Shown: positions 21,765-33,681 of the stretch, in pieces
How positions within the stretch are numbered: the stretch's first letter is position 1
How the letters are laid out: every line of letters starts with the position of its first letter
NCBI RefSeq assembly: GCF_963676685.1
Contig: NC_092345.1
Location: 49,869,838 to 49,933,837 of the forward strand
Direction: 5' to 3'
From: Mytilus edulis
Lineage: Eukaryota; Mollusca; Bivalvia; Mytilida; Mytilidae
Length of the DNA: 64,000 nt
Notes under the pieces: model-generated
Told to the model about the DNA's origin: nothing
The model's input: only the letters and a program-made list of their open reading frames with translations
Databases searched by the model: none
Program-made: the position numbers and the translations under genes

Positions 21765-24700
21765 AAGTTTGAATATTCATTTGGTATGTTTCGTCTCACT
21801 TTTACTGTCTTTTGTTGAATTTGAATATTCATTTGGTATGTTTCGTCTCACTTTTACTGTCTTTTGTTGAGTTTGAATATTCATTTGGTATGTTTCGTCT
21901 CACTTTTACTGTCTTTTGTTGAATTTGAATATTCATTTGGTATGTTTCGTATCACTTTTACTGTCTTTTGTTGAATTTGAATATTCATTTGGTATGTTTC
22001 GTATCACTTTTACTGTCTTTTGTTGAGTTTGAATATTCATTTGGTATGTTTCGTCTCACTTTTACTGTCTTTTGTTGAATTTGAATATTCATTTGGTATG
22101 CTCGTATCACTTTTACTGTCTTTTGTTGAGTTTGAATATTCATTTGGTATGTTTCGTATCACTTTTACTGTCTTTTGTTGAATTTGAATATTCATTTGGT
22201 ATGTTTCGTATCACTTTTACTGTCTTTTGTTGAGTTTGAATATTCATTTGGTATGTTTCGTATCACTTTTACTGTCTTTTGTTGAATTTGAATATTCTTT
22301 TGGTATGCTCGTATCACTTTTACTGTCTTTTGTTGAGTTTGAATATTCATTTGGTATGTTTCGTCTCACTTTTACTGTCTTTTGTTGAATTTGAATATTC
22401 ATTTGGCATGTTTCGTATCACTTTTACTGTCTTTTGTTGAATTTGAATATTCATTTGGTATGTTTCGTACCACTTTTACTGTCTATTGTTGAATTTGAAT
22501 ATTTGAATATTTTGGTATGTTTCGTATCACTTTTACTGTCTTTTGTTGAGTTTGAATATTCATTTGGTATGTTTCGTCTCACTTTTACTGTCTTTTGTTG
22601 AATTTGAATATTCATTTGGTATGTTTCGTATCACTTTTACTGTCTTTTGTTGAATTTGAATATTCATTTGGTATGTTTCGTATCACTTTTACTGTCTTTT
22701 GTTGAATTTGAATATTCATTTGGTATGTTTCGTATCACTTTTACTGTCTATTGTTGAATTTGAATATTCGTTTGGTATGTTTCGTCACTTTTACTGTCTT
22801 TTGTTGAATTTGAATATTCATTTGGTATGTTTCGTATCACTTTTACTGTCTTTTGTTGAATTTGAATATTCATTTGGTATGTTTCGTATCACTTTTACTG
22901 TCTTTTGTTGAATTTTAATATTCATTTGGTATGTTTCGTATCACTTTTACTGTCTTTTGTTGAGTTTGAATATTCATTTGGTATGTTTCGTCTCACTTTT
23001 ACTGTCTTTTGTTGAATTTGAATATTCATTTGGTATGTTTCGTCTCACTTTTACTGTCTTTTGTTGAATTTGAAAATTCATTTGGTATGTTTCGTCTCAC
23101 TTTTACTGTCTTTTGTTGAATTTGAATATTCATTTGGTATGTTTCGTCTCACTTTTACTGTCTTTTGTTGAGTTTGAATATTCATTTGGTATGTTTCGTC
23201 TCACTTTTACTGTCTTTTGTTGAATTTGAATATTCATATGGTATGTTTCGTCTCACTTTTACTGTCTTTTGTTGAATTTGAATATTCATTTGGTATGTTT
23301 CGTATCTCTTTTACTGTCTATTGTTGAATTAGAATATTCGTTTGGTATGTTTCGTCACTTTTACTGTCTTTTGTTGAATTTGAATATTCATTTGGTATGT
23401 TTCGTATCACTTTTACTGTCTTTTGTTGAATTTGAATATTCATTTGGTATGTTTCGTATCACTTTTACTGTCTTTTGTTGAGGTTGAATATTCATTTGGT
23501 ATGTTTCGTCTCACTTTTACTGTCTTTTGTTGAATTTGAATATTCATTTGGTATGCTCGTATCACTTTTACTGTCTTTTGTTGAGTTTGAATATTCATTT
23601 GGTATGTTTCGTCTTACTTTTACTGTCTTTTGTTGAATTTTGAATATTCATTTGGTATGTTTCGTATCACTTTTACTGTCTTTTGTTGAATTTGAATATT
23701 CATTTGGTATGTTTCGTATCACTTTTACTGTCTATTGTTGAATTTGAATATTTGAATATTTTGGTATGTTTCGTATCACTTTTACTGTCTTTTGTTGAGT
23801 TTGAATATTCATTTGGTATGTTTCGTATCACTTTTACTGTCTTTTGTTGAATTTGAATATTCATTTGGTATGTTTCGTCTCACTTTTACTGTCTTTTGTT
23901 GAATTTGAATATTCATTTGGTATGTTTCGTCTCACTTTTACTGTCTTTTGTTGAATTTTGAATATTCATTTGGTATGTTTCGTATCACTTTTACTGTCTT
24001 TTGTTGAATTTGAATATTCATTTGGTATGTTTCGTCTCACTTTTACTGTCTTTTGTTGAATTTGAATATTCATTTGGTATGTTTCGTATCACTTTTACTG
24101 TCTTTTGTTGAATTTGAATATTCATTTGGTATGGTTCGTCTCACTTTTACTGTCTTTTGTTGAATTTGAATATTCATTTGGTATGTTTCGTCTCACTTTT
24201 ACTGTCTTTTTTTTAGTTTGAATATTCATTTGGTATGTTTTGTCTCACTTTTACTGTCTTTTGTTGAATTTGAATATTCATTTGGTATGTTTTGTATCAC
24301 TTTTACTGTCTTTTGTTGAATTTGAATATTCATTTGGTATGTTTCGTATCACTTTTACTGTCTTTTGTTTAGGTTGAATATTCATTTGGTATGTTTCGTC
24401 TCACTTTTACTGTCTTTTGTTGAATTTGAATATTCATTTGGTATGCTCGTCTCACTTTTACTGTCTTTTGTTGAGTTTGAATATTCATTTGGTATGTTTC
24501 GTCTCACTTTTACTGTCTTTTGTTGAATTTGAATATTCATTTGGTATGTTTCGTATCACTTTTACTGTCTTTTGTTGAATTTGAATATTGATTTGGTATG
24601 TTTCGTATCACTTTTACTGTCTTTTGTTGAATTTGAATGTTTGAATATTTTGGTATGTTTCGTATCACTTTTACTGTCTTTTGTTGAGTTTGAATATTCA

Positions 24701-27700
24701 TTTGGTATGTTTCGCCTCACTTTTACTGTCTTTTGTTGAATTTGAATATTCATTTGGTATGTTTCGTCTCACTTTTACTGTCTTTTTTTGAGTTTGAATA
24801 TTCATTTGGTATGTTTCGTATCACTTTTACTGTCTTTTGTTGAGTTTGAATATTCATTTGGTATGTTTCGTATCACTTTTACCGTCTTTTGTTGAATTTG
24901 AATATTCATTTGGTATGTTTCGTATCACTTTTACCGTCTTTTGTTGAATTTGAATATTCATTTGGTATGTTTCGTATCACTTTTACTGTCTTTTGTTGAA
25001 TTTGAATATTCATTTGATATGTTTCGTATCACTTTTACTGTCTTTTGTTGAATTTGAATATTTATTTGGTATGTTTCGTCTCACTTTCACTGTCTTTGGT
25101 TAAGTTTGAATATTCATTTGGTATGTTTCGTATCACTTTTACTGTCTTTTGTTGAGTTTGAATATTCATTTGGTATGTTTCGTATCACTTTTACTGTCTT
25201 TTGTTGAATTTGAATATTCATTTGGTATGTTTCGTATCTCTTTTACTGTCTATTGTTGAATTTTGAATATTCATTTGGTATGTTTCGTATCACTTTTACT
25301 GTCTTTTGTTGAATTTTGAATATTCATTTGGTATGTTTCGTATCACTTTTACTGTCTTTTGTTGAATTTGAATATTCATTTGGTATGTTTCGTATCACTT
25401 TTACTGTCTATTGTTGAATTTGAATATTTGAATATTTTGGTATGTTTCGTCTCACTTTTACTGTCTTTTGTTGAATTTGAATATTCATTTGGTATGCTCG
25501 TATCACTTTTACTGTCTTTTGTTGAGTTTGAATATTCATTAAGTATGTTTCGTCTCACTTTTACTGTCTTTTGTTGAATTTTGAATATTCATTTGGTATG
25601 TTTCGTATCACTTTTACTGTCTTTTGTTGAATTTGAATATTCATTTGGTATATTTCGTATCACTTTTACTGTCTATTGTTGAATTTGAATATTTGAATAT
25701 TTTGGTATGTTTCGTATCACTTTTACTGTCTTTTGTTGAGTTTGAATATTCATTTGGTATGTTTCGTATCACTTTTACTGTCTTTTGTTAAATTTGAATA
25801 TTCATTTGGTATGTTTCGTCTCACTTTTACTGTCTTTTGTTGAATTTGAATATTCATTTGGTATGTTTCGTCTCACTTTTACTGTCTTTTGTTGAATTTG
25901 AATATTCATTTGGTATGTTTCGTCTCACTTTTACTGTCTTTTGTTGAATTTTGAATATTCATTTGGTATGTTTCGTATCACTTTTACTGTCTTTTGTTGA
26001 ATTTGAATATTCATTTGGTATGTTTCGTATCACTTTTACTGTCTATTGTTGAATTTGAATATTTGAATATTTTGGTATGTTTCGTATCACTTTTACTGTC
26101 TTTTGTTGAGTTTGAATATTCATTTGGTATGTTTCGTCTCACTTTTACTGTCTTTTGTTGAATTTGAATATTCATTTGGTATGTTTCGTCTCACTTTTAC
26201 TGTCTTTTGTTGAATTTAAATATTCATTTGGTATGTTTCGTATCACTTTTACTGTCTTTTGTTGAATTTGAATATTCATTTGGTATGTTTCGTATCACTT
26301 TTACTGTCTTTTGTTGAATTTGAATATTCATTTGGTATGTTTCGTCTCACTTTTACTGTCTTTTGTTGAATTTGAATATTCATTTGGTATGTTTCGTATC
26401 ACTTTTACTGTCTTTTGTTGAATTTGAATATTCATTTGGTATGGTTCGTCTCACTTTTACTGTCTTTTGTTGAATTTGAATATTCATTTGGTATGTTTCG
26501 TCTCACTTTTACTGTCTTTTTTTGAGTTTGAATATTCATTTGGTATGTTTTGTCTCACTTTTACTGTCTTTTGTTGAATTTGAATATTCATTTGGTATGT
26601 TTTGTATCACTTTTACTGTCTTTTGTTGAATTTGAATATTCATTTGGTATGTTTCGTATCACTTTTACTGTCTTTTGTTTAGGTTGAATATTCATTTGGT
26701 ATGTTTCGTCTCACTTTTACTGTCTTTTGTTGAATTTGAATATTCATTTGGTATGCTCGTCTCACTTTTACTGTCTTTTGTTGAGTTTGAATATTCATTT
26801 GGTATGTTTCGTCTCACTTTTACTGTCTTTTGTTGAATTTGAATATTCATTTGGTATGTTTCGTATCACTTTTACTGTCTTTTGTTGAATTTGAATATTC
26901 ATTTGGTATGTTTCGTATCACTTTTACTGTCTTTTGTTGAATTTGAATATTCATTTGGTATGTTTCGTATCACTTTTACTGTCTTTTGTTGAATTTGAAT
27001 ATTTATTTGGTATGTTTCGTCTCACTTTCACTGTCTTTGGTTAAGTTTGAATATTCATTTGGTATGTTTCGTATCACTTTTACTGTCTTTTGTTGAGTTT
27101 GAATATTCATTTGGTATGTTTCGTCTCACTTTTACTGTCTTTTGTTGAATTTGCATATTCATTTGGTATGTTTCGTCTCACTTTTACTGTCTTTTGTTGA
27201 GTTTGAATATTCATTTGGTATGTTTCGTATCACTTTTACTGTCTTTTGTTGAATTTGAATATTCATTTGGTATGTTTCGTCTCACTTTTATTGTCTTTTG
27301 TTGAATTTGAATATTCATTTGGTATGTTTCGTCTCACTTTTACTGTCTTTTGTTGAGTTTGAATATTCATTTGGTATGTTTCGTCTCACTTTTACTGTCT
27401 TTTGTTGAATTTGAATATTCATTTGGTATGTTTCGTCTCACTTTTACTGTCTTTTGTTGAATTTGAATATTCATTTGGTATGTTTCGTCTCACTTTTACT
27501 GTCTCTTGTTGAATTTGAATATTCATTTGGTATGTTTCGTCTCACTTTTACTGTCTTTTGTTGAATTTGAATATTCATTTGGTATGTTTCGTCTCACTTT
27601 TACTGTCTTTTTTTGAATTTTGAATATTCATTTGGTATGTTTCGTCTCACTTTTACTGTCTTTTGTTGAATTTTGAATATTCATTTGGTATGTTTCGTAT

Positions 27701-30588
27701 CACTTTTACTGTCTTTTGTTGAGTTTGAATATTCATTTGGTATGTTTCGTCTCACTTTTACTGTCTTTTGTTGAATTTGAATATTCATTTGGTATGTTTC
27801 GTCTCACTTTTACTGTCTTTTGTTGAGTTTGAATATTCATTTGGTATGTTTCGTATCACTTTTACTGTCTTTTGTTGAATTTGAATATTCATTTGGTATG
27901 TTTCGTCTCACTTTTATTGTCTTTTGTTGAATTTGAATATTCATTTGGTATGTTTCGTCTCACTTTTACTGTCTTTTGTTGAGTTTGAATATTCATTTGG
28001 TATGTTTCGTCTCACTTTTACTGTCTTTTGTTGAATTTGAATATTCATTTGGTATGTTTCGTCTCACTTTTACTGTCTTTTGTTGAATTTGAATATTCAT
28101 TTGGTATGTTTCGTCTCACTTTTACTGTCTCTTGTTGAATTTGAATATTGATTTGGTATGTTTCGTCTCACTTTTACTGTCTTTTGTTGAATTTGAATAT
28201 TCATTTGGTATGTTTCGTCTCACTTTTACTGTCTTTTTTTGAGTTTGAATATTCATTTGGTATGTTTCGTATCACTTTTACTGTCTTTTGTTGAGTTTGA
28301 ATATTCATTTGGTATGTTTCGTATCACTTTTACCGTCTTTTGTTGAATTTGAATATTCATTTGGTATGTTTCGTATCACTTTTACCGTCTTTTGTTGAAT
28401 TTGAATATTCATTTGGTATGTTTCGTATCACTTTTACTGTCTTTTGTTGAATTTGAATATTCATTTGGTATGTTTCGTATCACTTTTACTGTCTTTTGTT
28501 GAATTTGAATATTTATTTGGTATGTTTCGTCTCACTTTCACTGTCTTTGGTTAAGTTTGAATATTCATTTGGTATGTTTCGTATCACTTTTACTGTCTTT
28601 TGTTGAGTTTGAATATTCATTTGGTATGTTTCGTATCACTTTTACTGTCTTTTGTTGAATTTGAATATTCATTTGGTATGTTTCGTATCACTTTTACTGT
28701 CTTTTGTTGAATTTGAATATTCATTTGGTATGCTCGTATCACTTTTACTGTCTTTTGTTGAGTTTGAATATTCATTAAGTATGTTTCGTCTCACTTTTAC
28801 TGTCTTTTGTTGAATTTTGAATATTCATTTGGTATGTTTCGTATCACTTTTACTGTCTTTTGTTGAATTTGAATATTCATTTGGTATATTTCGTATCACT
28901 TTTACTGTCTATTGTTGAATTTGAATATTTGAATATTTTGGTATGTTTCGTATCACTTTTACTGTCTTTTGTTGAGTTTGAATATTCATTTGGTATGTTT
29001 CGTATCACTTTTACTGTCTTTTGTTGAATTTGAATATTCATTTGGTATGTTTCGTCTCACTTTTACTGTCTTTTGTTGAATTTGAATATTCATTTGGTAT
29101 GTTTCGTCTCACTTTTACTGTCTTTTGTTGAATTTGAATATTCATTTGGTATGTTTCGTCTCACTTTTACTGTCTTTTGTTGAATTTGAATATTCATTTG
29201 GTATGTTTCGTATCACTTTTACTGTCTTTTGTTGAATTTGAATATTCATTTGGTATGGTTCGTCCCACTTTTACTGTCTTTTGTTGAATTTGAATATTCA
29301 TTTGGTATGTTTCGTCTCACTTTTACTGTCTTTTTTGAGTTTGAATATTCATTTGGTATGTTTTGTCTCACTTTTACTGTCTTTTGTTGAATTTGAATAT
29401 TCATTTGGTATGTTTCGTATCACTTTTACTGTCTTTTGTTGAATTTGAATATTCATTTGGTATGTTTCGTATCACTTTTACTGTCTTTTGTTGAATTTGA
29501 ATATTCATTTGGTATGTTTCGTATCACTTTTACTGTCTTTTGTTGAGGTTGAATATTCATTTGGTATGTTTCGTCTCACTTTTACTGTCTTTTGTTGAAT
29601 TTGAATATTCATTTGGTATGCTCGTCTCACTTTTACTGTCTTTTGTTGAGTTTGAATATTCATTTGGTATGTTTCGTCTCACTTTTACTGTCTTTTGTTG
29701 AATTTGAATATTCATTTGGTATGTTTCGTATCACTTTTACTGTCTTTTGTTGAATTTGAATATTCATTTGGTATGTTTCGTATCACTTTTACTGTCTATT
29801 GTTGAATTTGAATATTTGAATATTTTGGTATGTTTCGTATCACTTTTACTTTCTTTTGTTGAGTTTGAATATTCATTTGGTATGTTTCGTCTCACTTTTA
29901 CTGTCTTTTGTTGAATTTGAATATTCATTTGGTATGTTTCGTCTCACTTTTACTGTCTTTTGTTGAGTTTGAATATTCATTTGGTATGTTTCGTATCACT
30001 TTTACTGTCTTTTGTTGAATTTGAATATTCATTTGGTATGTTTCGTCTCACTTTTACTGTCTTTTGTTGAATTTGAATATTCATTTGGTATGTTTCGTCT
30101 CACTTTTACTGTCTTTTGTTGAGTTTGAATATTCATTTGGTATGTTTCGTCTCACTTTTACTGTCTTTTGTTGAATTTGAATATTCATTTGGTATGTTTC
30201 GTCTCACTTTTACTGTCTTTTGTTGAATTTGAATATTCATTTGGTATGTTTCGTCTCACTTTTACTGTCTCTTGTTGAATTTGAATATTCATTTGGTATG
30301 TTTCGTCTCACTTTTACTGTCTTTTGTTGAATTTGAATATTCATTTGGTATGTTTCGTCTCACTTTTACTGTCTTTTTTTTAGTTTGAATATTCATTTGG
30401 TATGTTTCGTATCACTTTTACTGTCTTTTGTTGAGTTTGAATATTCATTTGGTATGTTTCGTATCACTTTTACCGTCTTTTGTTGAATTTGAATATTCAT
30501 TTGGTATGTTTCGTATCACTTTTACTGTCTTTTGTTGAATTTGAATATTCATTTGGTATGTTTCGTCTCACTTTTACTGTCTTTTGTT
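21765..30588 (+). repeat. Large 52-bp minisatellite, about 170 units
   Basis: The unit reads GAATTTGAATATTCATTTGG, TATGTTTCGTCTCAC, TTTTACTGTCTTTTGTT. Main variants are CGTATCAC for CGTCTCAC, GAGTTT for GAATTT, TATGCTCG (three bases shorter) and a 5-base-longer form with TATTTGAATATTTTGG. Since 52 is not a multiple of 3, the open frames are accidental. Rare variants recur in order at long range: TTCATTAAGTATG (25536, 28772) and GGTATATTTCG (25647, 28883) are both 3236 bp apart, showing higher-order duplications. Similar marker sets recur near 24.2, 26.5 and 29.3 kb. Confidence 0.97.
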
Positions 30589-31221
30589 TCGGTAAAAAAA
30601 TGTTTTAATTGAGTTTTGAAAAAACTAATGTTCTCTTCGGTCGTGGTAACTATAGATCAACATCATCAAAAGACTGAATTTCACGATTTCACGTTCATTG
30701 CAATATAAACAATTTTTCTTTTGCTGTACTTTAAGTCTGTAATGTCAATCTATAAATTAAAATACAGAACTCGGATTTCGTTATATACAGTAAGTTACTA
30801 ACATGAACATGTAGTATAACGAAATACGAGTTCTATATTTTAATTAGATTGATGTCATTGATGCCACCTGATGCCATTTTTAGATGAAATGTTAAAGATC
30901 AAACCCGGGGTTAAAACTTAACTTTCAGTGATACATGTATATAGCTGCGGAACCGTAGCTCTTAGGTCCTTATGTTATTTTTTGACTATTTGCGGAAAAA
31001 ATAACATAAGGACCTAAGAGCTACGGTTCCGCAGCTAACATGTATATTGAATATTATTTTGGTACATGTATATCCAGATTTATAATTTTGAACTACACAC
31101 CATATATATAACCATGTATTCAATGTTTAAACAATTACATGAATAAAATGTTACATATATGACAAGACAGTGGATTAAAAACTTGAATCTTTTTTTAATT
31201 TTCTAATTGTTATATATATAT
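30589..31221. other. Intergenic with two foldbacks
   Basis: An imperfect inverted repeat lies at 30743-30855 (arms CGTTATA and AATTAAAATA..). A perfect hairpin is at 30943-31036. Nothing coding. Confidence 0.6.
30943..31036. repeat. Perfect 94-bp hairpin flanked by a 10-bp direct repeat
   Basis: Arms of 41 bases match without mismatch, beginning AGCTGCGGAACCGTAGCTCT, around a 12-base loop. ACATGTATAT stands directly left (30933-30942) and one base to the right (31038-31047), as a target duplication would. Looks like a tiny MITE or a hairpin-RNA source. Confidence 0.8.
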
Positions 31222-31570
31222 ATAAAAAAAGAAGATGTGGTATAATTGCCGTTGAGACAAGAGACCAAATGACACAGAAATTAACAACTATAGGTCACCG
31301 TACGGCCTTCAACAATGAGCAAAGCCCATACCACGTAGTCAGCTATAAAGGGCCCCGAAATTACAATGTAAAAAAAAAATCAGAACTAACGGCCTAATTT
31401 ATGTTAAAAAAAATGAACGAAAAACAAATATGTAACCCATAAACAAACGACAATCACTGAATTACAGGCTCCTGACTTGGGACAGGCACATACATACAGA
31501 ATGTGGCGGGGTTAAACATGTTAGCGGATCCCAACCCTCCCTCTAACCTGGGACAGTGCTGTACGTAACA
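31222..31570 (+). repeat. Dispersed retroelement tail
   Basis: Contains AAGAAGATGTGGTATAATTG, GGTCACCGTACGGCCTTCAA and CAGGCTCCTGACTTGGGACA. The same series is reversed at 37400-37735 and shorter at 40390-40490 and 53560-53640. I recall it as a very common mussel repeat, probably a LINE 3' end next to (TA)n. Confidence 0.7.
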
Positions 31571-32960
31571 GTACAACAAAAGAACGACCTATACAAATCA
31601 GTGGAAAAAGGCTTAACTCATCAAATGGAAACAAGTGTTACAAACATTCAAAGGACCTCATTGAATATACATGGAAAAGCTTTTATCTTCCATCATTGGA
31701 GAGATGGCAATGTATAAGTGTATGATACAAGTATGTTTGATAGCAGAATTCATAGCAAATATATTTATGTATGATATTTTTATACATGTTGGTAAATATA
31801 TTACATCATTCTTAAACATTTTGTTTCTTTGGCATTTTATAACTTTTTTTCTACAATATGCTATTTATGCCTCGTTCACACGTACATTTAATTCGAATTA
31901 GCTAATTCGAATTATCCAATTCGCATTATAAATACGCTTTTGTTAATTCGAATCGAAAGTCAACGTCGTTTGAACAGCTCTAGCGAATTTGACGCGCATT
32001 GCAATTTGAATTAGAATTGACGTTAGGACGTAAAACGTTTCGAATGCGAATTGTATTAGATATAATTACATTGGACTACATTGCATGCACGTTTCATTAC
32101 AATACGTAATTTTGATTGGCTGACAGCAAGCTCGCGTCATTCTGAAATTAACATTCATATCAAAATGATTGTAACAATCGTGATGACACACGATTCCACA
32201 ACATATGTGCACTGCTAAATAAAAAGAAATCGGCGTGATTTCTTGATCCGAGAAAAAAATGCTTCTCAGTTATGTAGTAATTTCATATAGTTGTGAAAGC
32301 GTTGACAGTGCGCACATTTTTCTTATAAAAAAGTGCCTTTTCTTTGTTATTTCATACAATTCATTTAAATTATCGCCCATGAGACTTAAATTGTATTTGA
32401 GAACTTAATATAAACGTGTTTCATTCCCTTTTAATTACTACATAAAAACGCATTATTATTCAAATTTATCGCTATTCACACCAAGCTGTCATTCAAATGC
32501 TGAACGCATATTCGACATGTATAAGGCTTGATCACTTAAATAAGGTCAAAATTGAAATTGAAATTGAAATATTGTCCCGTTACTAAATTATCTCAAAGTT
32601 CACAAAAATTCATTATGTTATTTTCCGGTTCTTTTAACAATGAAGGTTATTTGTATTGCCGAAATTTCTACCATTACAATTTTAATGCATCTTTTATCAG
32701 TATCGTTGCATATAATATCGGCCTTCTTTTGTAGTTTACGCTCGATCAGACGTATTTTGCTTCAAACCTTTTACAATTTTAGTTCTTTTCTAAAATTTCT
32801 GATTTGCCTTGGAGGTGTGTGTGTTTTGTAGCGTGACGGGAAGCTACAATTCGACTATCATTTAAAGTTTAAAGTAGGAAATTGCCTTCACTATGACAAA
32901 AGAAAATAATGTGACGCACTCAAGTTTCAAACTAAACCTCAATTTGAATTTATAAAGATC
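31571..32960. other. Intergenic, no gene seen
   Basis: At 31875-32140 repeated AATTCGAATT motifs and a CCAAT-like GATTGGCTGAC occur; part is echoed, reversed, near 53095. This may be an old MITE. Short open frames at 32552-32831 show no domain. Confidence 0.4.
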
Positions 32961-33534
32961 TTTTTAGATTATTTGAATCTGATTAAAATGTATCTGTTCA
33001 CGCGTTGATTTCAGCATCATCTTCATTTGTGTGCAGCACCTTCGTAAATTTGTGTGGCGTGTATTGATCTCTCATTAACCTTCTATCTTTGAGGATAATA
33101 AAAGAAATAGTTATAGCTCACAAATGTGCACAAGGGTGCTGTATTACGCACAATGATGTACGGTTTTAAAAATTTTGGTAAAAGACGAATCAACGATTGT
33201 GTCCGAAGCATGTCTACCATATATAAATATGGTTTAGATTTTCTATGTTTATTATTATCACACTGGACAATCAAATAGATACATACAAATAGAAGGATAA
33301 TTATACCGAGTGCAGTTAGGTTAGTTAGTCATCATTGATCGACCAACTTACATAAATATACATCAATACATAATTAAGATGCATATGAATTATCAAGTAT
33401 TACTTGTTAATTCTATTATTTCACATTACAAAACAATCGGAAAGGTGCTAAAAAATACCGGAGAGAGCTTGATCATCGAACATCATGTGTTATTTTTAAA
33501 ATGTATTCGAACATCTGATAGAAATTAGGATTAC

Positions 33535-33681
33535 ATGCCATACACAATGATCCGATTTCGTCGATATACTCTAAAGTTTTACAGTCTGGCAATATTCCTT
33601 TTCCTTGGATTTTTATTTGCTGGTCATCTCTACACACATGACAAACTGAAACGGGCAGACATTTTAAGTTCCATCTTTCAG
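33535..33681 (+). CDS. GT92 exon 1, copy 1
   Basis: ATGs at 33535 and 33547 are in frame; the second starts MIRFRRYTLKFYSLAIFL and the exon ends RADILSSIFQ, phase 0, before GTAGGT. It gives a basic cytosolic tail, an aromatic-rich membrane helix and the start of the stem. It fits the phase 0 acceptor at 56153. Confidence 0.8.

Noticed and set aside
21765..30588. Array of regular repeats, CRISPR-like at first sight, with several open frames
   Set aside because: Units are contiguous with no unique spacers, and the genome is animal. The 52-bp period shifts frame each unit, so the repetitive proteins are artefacts.
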